A stretch of 64,000 nucleotides of DNA from Tricholomella constricta (lineage: Eukaryota; Basidiomycota; Agaricomycetes; Agaricales; Lyophyllaceae), in assembly GCA_013368375.1 (NCBI GenBank), contig JAACJP010000024.1, positions 186,001 to 250,000 of the forward strand, in the 5' to 3' direction. Positions within the stretch are counted from its first letter, which is position 1. The number at the start of each line of letters is the position of its first letter. Made by a program: the position numbers and the translations under genes. The notes below the pieces were generated by a model. That model was not told the origin of the DNA. It saw only the letters and a list, made by a program, of their open reading frames with translations, and made no database searches. Positions 59,523 through 64,000 of the stretch are shown in pieces.

Positions 59523-61908
59523 ATGCTCGGCCACAAAGCCTATATGCTGCTAGGCTTATCCCTATTTCACCTTCCTCTTGTATTTGCTCAACTAACTGCC
59601 GATGAACTGGAACCCTTACTCTCGGGACTTGCGGGATACTCACAGGACTCGGATCTCGAAGCTAGGGTCCCTTTGATGACTGACGACCCCACCATCGCCC
59701 CCTTGATTGATCTTCAAGTGTTTGCACCTCCTGTGGTCCCCAAAGACGGCCGAAGTTGCACGGTGGAGCTGTTAAAGCACTCGTTTGGAGTTGGATCGTA
59801 CAATGCACCTGCCATCGTGCCATATATTCCACCAACAGCATGCACATGCGGGGAAGTAGGGAAATGGGCCGCTATCAGTTTGAACTTGTCTGTATATTCG
59901 TGAGCTGTCTTTGGCCCTCCAAGACGAGTGATCTTTTCAAACAAAGCGCACAAAGGATCGGAACTCAGTATGACCGCCTTAGCGTATGTCAGACCTCTGC
60001 ATTTCGGGCCTGTCCTAAATGGTTGGGCTTTTATTGCAGGCGATATTTCTGTCGCACACAGAGAGTAAGATGATCCTCTCTTTTCTTGAACATAACTGAG
60101 TTGTTTCCGACTTGAGTCTGGCGCCATTCTAGCGCAGAGCCAACGAAGACTGGGACCATCTGGAATACGTTGAGTCGATTTGAGTATTGACACTGCTGGC
60201 ACCACTGTCAGGCTGATGAAGAATACCGTACACAATTTTCAGAATCAAGGATGTTACACACTTTACTTTTTTATTCGCGCAGGAGGGCGACCTTATGATG
60301 GACTTCAGCAACATTATAGCACCAGAATTGTAAGTTTACTTGTTAACGAGTCTTCTTTGACTGATTGCGACTCCTTGACAGGCTACTTGATGGGGTCTTT
60401 GATGGTACGAGCATTCATCTTCCAGAAATGAAGAGCTGCAAGCAGGCGTGTCTATTTAGTTACTCTGGCAGCCACGTTTTATGCACCCACTGCGAAGTTT
60501 CCAGTTCCGCAAACGGCTGATTTGATCTTGCCATTATCGAACCTGTCGCCGACGCTCCCCAATTTTTTCACAATCGACGATGACCTGGGAGCAGAAACGA
60601 AGATTTCATTGCCTGAAAATACAGTTGAAGCGTTCGTCGAAATCTTCTGTTCGGGAAACTCTGCAGAAGAATTCTGGTACCTTAGTGCGTCTTCATACCT
60701 GGGCTTGGCGCGGAATTTCGTGCCTCACCAACAAGATAGATACTCCAGACGAATTCGTCCCATACTTCCCAGAGAGCACGGGAGTGGTCGGGAAGGGGCC
60801 TTTCCGTGAGGTTCAGGTCCTTGTTGACGGAAAACTAGCAGGTGTTGTCTGGCCATACGCTGTCATCTATACCGGTGGTATCACTCCGTCGAACTGGCGC
60901 CCCTTGACCTCATATGGTGCGTACGATGCCCCGACGTATTGGATCGACATTACACCATTTTTACCGACTCTCTTGGCTCGCAATGTGGCGCACACAATTA
61001 CCTTGCGAGTTGTTGGTCAAGGAAAAGGACCGACTTTCAATTCAAACTGGTTTATCTCTGGAAGCATCCACCTGCGCAAAGGGAGATCACCGACGACCGG
61101 GAGAATGAGGAGATATGAAGTTTCGGCTCTAAAGTCGCAGACGGTAGGCAATGCGAGTCCCGGGAACGGACCAAGGTTGACGTGAGCCGGGTGCTGTCAA
61201 TCGAGAGTGAACTCGTGACGTCGGAGGGGATACGGAAAGTGACTTTCTCCCAGTCACTACGGTACAGCAATGAAGCACGGTATGCCGACGATGGGTGGGT
61301 GCAGGTGAGTGAATCTCATGAATGTCATTTAAACGGATATCAACAAAGGCATACCCAGTACGTCAACCAGACTACTATCGGGACGACTGGTTCGACGCAC
61401 GGAGGAGTGACCAAATTGCGTGATGCGTTCACATATCCGCTGAGCGTCTTCTCCAATTACTCCCTTTACACGAAAGAGTTTGGTAAGAATTCTTGTGCCC
61501 AAAGTCTACATTGTTCTCATCAGTCCACGGCGTGTAACAACAGGTTCCTATGGTTCGGACATTCATCAAAGACATACTCGCGCTCTGCTGCCACCGCTAG
61601 GCGCCAGCTACCGCGCGATCCATTCCGTTCAACATGCGCAAGGGCAGATCGGAATGGACAACTGGCCAGGGCTACGACACGCAATCAATGGGACAGGCGC
61701 AACGAATCAGCTCTTTGCTTACATCGACGGACGGGGTGAAACTTACTTTAGAGATTGTGCGACGAAAAATGACGGCTGGGTGAGGGATAAAGTGTGGGGC
61801 ACCTTGCGTGACGCGAATCCTCCAGTACCAAGAAACCAGATATTTGGACCTGGAGGAGGGCCAGGGTTTCGGCGAATGGTAACAAGGCGGAACTCGAGTG
61901 ACAACTGA
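59523..61908 (+). CDS. secreted peptide:N-glycanase A (PNGase A family)
   Basis: Predicted acidic peptide-N4-(N-acetyl-beta-glucosaminyl)asparagine amidase that removes N-glycans from glycopeptides. Signal peptide MLGHKAYMLLGLSLFHLPLV. Motifs along the spliced frame: PLIDLQVFAPPVVPKDGRSC, SIGTQYDRLSAIFLSHTEIW, RHSSAEPTKTGTIWNT, IKDVTHFTFLFA, ADLILPLSNLSPTLPNFF, ENTVEAFVEIFCSGNSAEEF, GPFREVQVLVDGKLAGVVWP, YAVIYTGGITPSNWRPLTSY, TYWIDITPFLPTLLARNVAH, then a less conserved C-terminal half ending NSSDN. All exons can be linked in frame; joins near 60.17 kb, 60.68-60.75 kb and 61.13 kb are inferred, the last needing a 56-nt (preferred) or 32-nt intron. Lies 290 bp after the S1/P1 nuclease in the same direction. 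Confidence 0.87.
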
Positions 61909-62048
61909 TGCATAGACCATTTGCGACTTCGGTTCACGTGAATTCTGCGAGGCAGAAATTGGATGTTACAGCATCTGTGTTGGGAGTCAATGGTACTTGA
62001 ATGTTACACATGACTGGCAGACTGAGATTCTCGGCTATCGAAGAATAT

Positions 62049-63124
62049 TCATCCGCCCGCTGCACAAGAGGCGACGAATTTGTCAAGCTTCTTGCGCAGA
62101 GGATGATCAGCGCGTATTCCAACAGTTCTAAGGGCCCTCGCCAGATCTGTAGCCAAACGTATTCGCTCTTCCTCGTCAACATTCTTAGACTCGAGCAATT
62201 CCTTGACTGCACGAGCTAAGCGGCCCTTGGGACCAGACGGTGCTGAACCATTAGGAGCCTTGGGTATTTTATTTTTTGCCTTGGGCTCTCCCTTTATTTT
62301 TGGGATTGCCAAGAGTGGTTTGAAGAACTCTGTCCGGAAGCGACGATGGGCCAGGGAAACCACAGGCACGACACGATCAGGAGGACTAGCAGCCTCCGCG
62401 CAGGCTTCTGCGGTCGCCAGACGATCGCCGGAATCCCCCTCTTCATACCCCCACTTCTTCAACTCATCCATCCGCTTCTCTTTCAACCGTATGGATATTT
62501 TCTCGCGAGTGTCGGTTACGGTGATGGTCTTAGCGACGGACTCCAGGACATCATTAAGACGAAGCCAGCCTTTGTCCTCATCCACGGCTCGTTTCACGTA
62601 GTGGCGATTCACATAGCTGAGAAGGCGGTTGACAGACTGAGCACCAGCGGTATACCGATTGAAGCAAGGGACAATGTAATGGATCAAGGTGGTATCATCG
62701 TGCGGAGCCCCAAGGAAAAGCTCACGGGCCGCATCAGCGAAGTATTTATCAAGTTGTTCGTAAATGTCGGTGCCACTCGAGAGGTTAGAATCAGGGACTC
62801 GAGAAGTAGTGTTTGCAGCTTCGCTCTGGGCAGTAAAGCTATTTACAAGTTAGTCAGGTTGAATGTTTGCAATAGTTTGGGACTTCACTAGTTGTAACAC
62901 GCCGAGTGAATGCCAGAGTAAAAGCCGACATCTATAGCAGGCGCTTTTCCGTTGGGGTCATTGCTCGGAGATTTTAAAATGTGATCGAGCGCGGGATGGA
63001 GGTAAGCCCAGAGTGCGGAGAGCGAAGCGGCCGGGTTAGCGCTCCCTGTAGCAGGATTGAGCATGACTGGGATGTTGAGAGTGGCGGAGAGGCTGGCGGA
63101 TTCTTTTCCCTTGCCCTTCGACAT
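62049..63124 (-). CDS. cullin N-terminal-repeat-only protein (truncated cullin-like)
   Basis: Two exons give about 330 residues starting MSKGKGKESASLSATLNIPV. The segment LSALWAYLHPALDHILKSPS, IDVGFYSGIHSACYNYFTAQ, DIYEQLDKYFADAARELFLG, TLIHYIVPCFNRYTAGAQSV then NRLLSYVNRHYVKRAVDEDK matches the first cullin repeat of Cul1/Cdc53-type cullins (short helix, 'IHNYC' element, 'YxxGAxxxNRLxxYLNRHWVKR'). A basic, Lys/Pro-rich tail follows and ends LDKFVASCAAGG. The later cullin repeats, the RING-binding cullin homology domain and the neddylation site are all missing. It could bind a Skp1-type adaptor without ligase activity; that is an inference. The PARP gene lies upstream on the same strand, 209 bp away. 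Confidence 0.75.
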
Positions 63125-63333
63125 TCGAGGTTGGCGATCAATAAATAGAGAACTGCGAGATGGTCAACACTCGATAATTAACTCCATTTTTACTTCGGGA
63201 CGTCTCATTGTTTGTCTCACTTTGTCGTTGAACACCATCTTACACATGTCCGCTCGCATACCGACGGCGTTTCAATACGCAGACGCAGAATAGACAAAGA
63301 ATATCCAAAGGTAAGAAGGGTAATGTTTAACTA

Positions 63334-64000
63334 TCACATCTGCACCATCAAGAGATACCTGAGACGGATTTGCGACGAATCATAAACGATATACTGGTGG
63401 AGGAAAGGCATTCAGATCGGGGTCATTCGATTAGGCAGTAACCGACCTCGTTGTACTGCAAATACGCGCCGGGCGGCGACACATCTTTCCCTGGCCCAGC
63501 AGGCATGTCGCATCCGATTAGCTCGTCGTTGTTAAGCGCCCTGCCCGCGTCTTTCCAGTCCACAGGCTGGGTACGGCCAATACCCTTCGTAGCACTACGT
63601 AAAGGGTGAATTACGGCAATCAATTAATGTCATGCAACACGTACAGTTTGTTGTTCGTTTTGCACTGCTTGTCGGCGTCGTAGGCCTGGGAATTACCACG
63701 ATCAGCTTAGTAGTGTTCTTCCATGATCAGAAGAGCTTACAGCGTCCGTCAGCTCGTGGAAAGGTTTGGCCGCTACCTCGCACAGGAGGAGTAGACCGGT
63801 GTTGTTACTCAAGCTATAAGAACAGTTTAAAGATCAGGTGTAAAGGAAAGGTGGGAGATGCACGGACTGTGAGTAGCAGTAATTCGCTGACTGCCAGAGA
63901 TCTTCAGCGTGTAAAGGCGAAGGTATTCAAAAAACGCTTACTTTGGACATCATCTATTGGACAAGAAGTCAGTTTAGGGGGAGGAGATGATCGTAATTCA
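63334..64000 (-). CDS. poly(ADP-ribose) polymerase, C-terminal catalytic part (runs off the right edge)
   Basis: NAD+-dependent ADP-ribosyltransferase of DNA-damage signalling; only the last exons are in the window. Spliced sequence: MMSKSANYCYSHLSNNTGLL, LLCEVAAKPFHELTDAAYDA, DKQCKTNNKL, SATKGIGRTQPVDWKDAGRA, DVSPPGAYLQYNE then YIVYDSSQIRLRYLLMVQM and stop at 63334. This is the end of the PARP1/PARP2-type catalytic domain: the 'FADMxSKSANYC' strand and the 'YNEYIVYD' element carrying the catalytic Glu, which sits at an exon end. One exon is only 12 nt (63942-63953). Whether WGR or zinc-finger domains are present cannot be seen. Confidence 0.88.

Noticed and set aside
61121..61190. Frameshift in the PNGase A gene near TTGACGTGA
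   Set aside because: A 56-nt intron (GTTTCGGC...CCAAG) closes the gap in frame, so there is no need to call a pseudogene; a 32-nt version was judged too short.
1..64000. CRISPR arrays, bacterial operons, plasmid or phage signals
   Set aside because: Nothing of the kind is present; intron-rich eukaryotic genes fill the window.

Overview
The window reads as nuclear DNA of a filamentous basidiomycete, most likely an agaricomycete (mushroom-forming class). Nearly every gene is cut by many short introns of about 45-75 nt, genes are densely packed on both strands, and several are divergent or convergent with under 150 bp between them. The best lineage marker is the dynein heavy chain, present only as its motor half: a split dynein heavy chain is documented in Basidiomycota (dhc1/dhc2 of Schizophyllum commune). 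No bacterial features, CRISPR array, origin or complete mobile element was seen.

Layout. 1-3.5 kb: 3' part of a secreted GH18 chitinase. 4.3-10.7 kb (GC-rich): a large serine-rich disordered protein, mitochondrial ribosomal protein mL43, and an unrecognised protein with a Q-rich tail. 11-12.2 kb: homoserine kinase with upstream ORFs. 12.3-23.75 kb: dynein motor-half gene. 23.85-24.2 kb: a LINE 3' relic. 24.3-26.9 kb: SmE, PEX10 and MGR2. 27.3-33.3 kb: two inverted paralogues of a secreted protein flanking a HAD phosphatase. 34-38.95 kb: p23 co-chaperone, a putative membrane protein and the mitochondrial-fission WD40 protein Mdv1. 39.3-41.5 kb: SprT-like protease. 41.9-44.1 kb: cytochrome P450. 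44.4-45.2 kb: intron-containing tRNA-Lys(CTT) and ribosomal protein uS14. 45.65-46.2 kb: a second LINE relic. 46.7-55.2 kb: a Pumilio protein and a UVRAG/Vps38-like protein. 55.5-57.1 kb: an acidic Ser-rich protein. 57.6-61.9 kb: tandem secreted S1/P1 nuclease and PNGase A. 62-64 kb: a cullin-N-domain-only protein and the 3' part of a PARP.

There is no operon-like pathway logic; most genes are housekeeping. Loose themes are microtubule and organelle biology (dynein, Mdv1, Mgr2, Pex10, Vps38), protein and DNA quality control (p23, SprT protease, PARP, cullin-like) and secreted hydrolases or wall-associated proteins (chitinase, S1/P1 nuclease, PNGase A, the secreted paralogues).

The most interesting signals are the split dynein gene with an in-frame stop just 5' of its first ATG; a 4-nt microexon in MGR2 and 5-, 7- and 16-nt microexons at zinc-site motifs of the S1/P1 nuclease; two relics of one LINE family sharing the same 3' terminus; and a uORF whose stop overlaps the homoserine kinase start. 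All splice sites and family assignments were made by eye, without alignments or transcripts.
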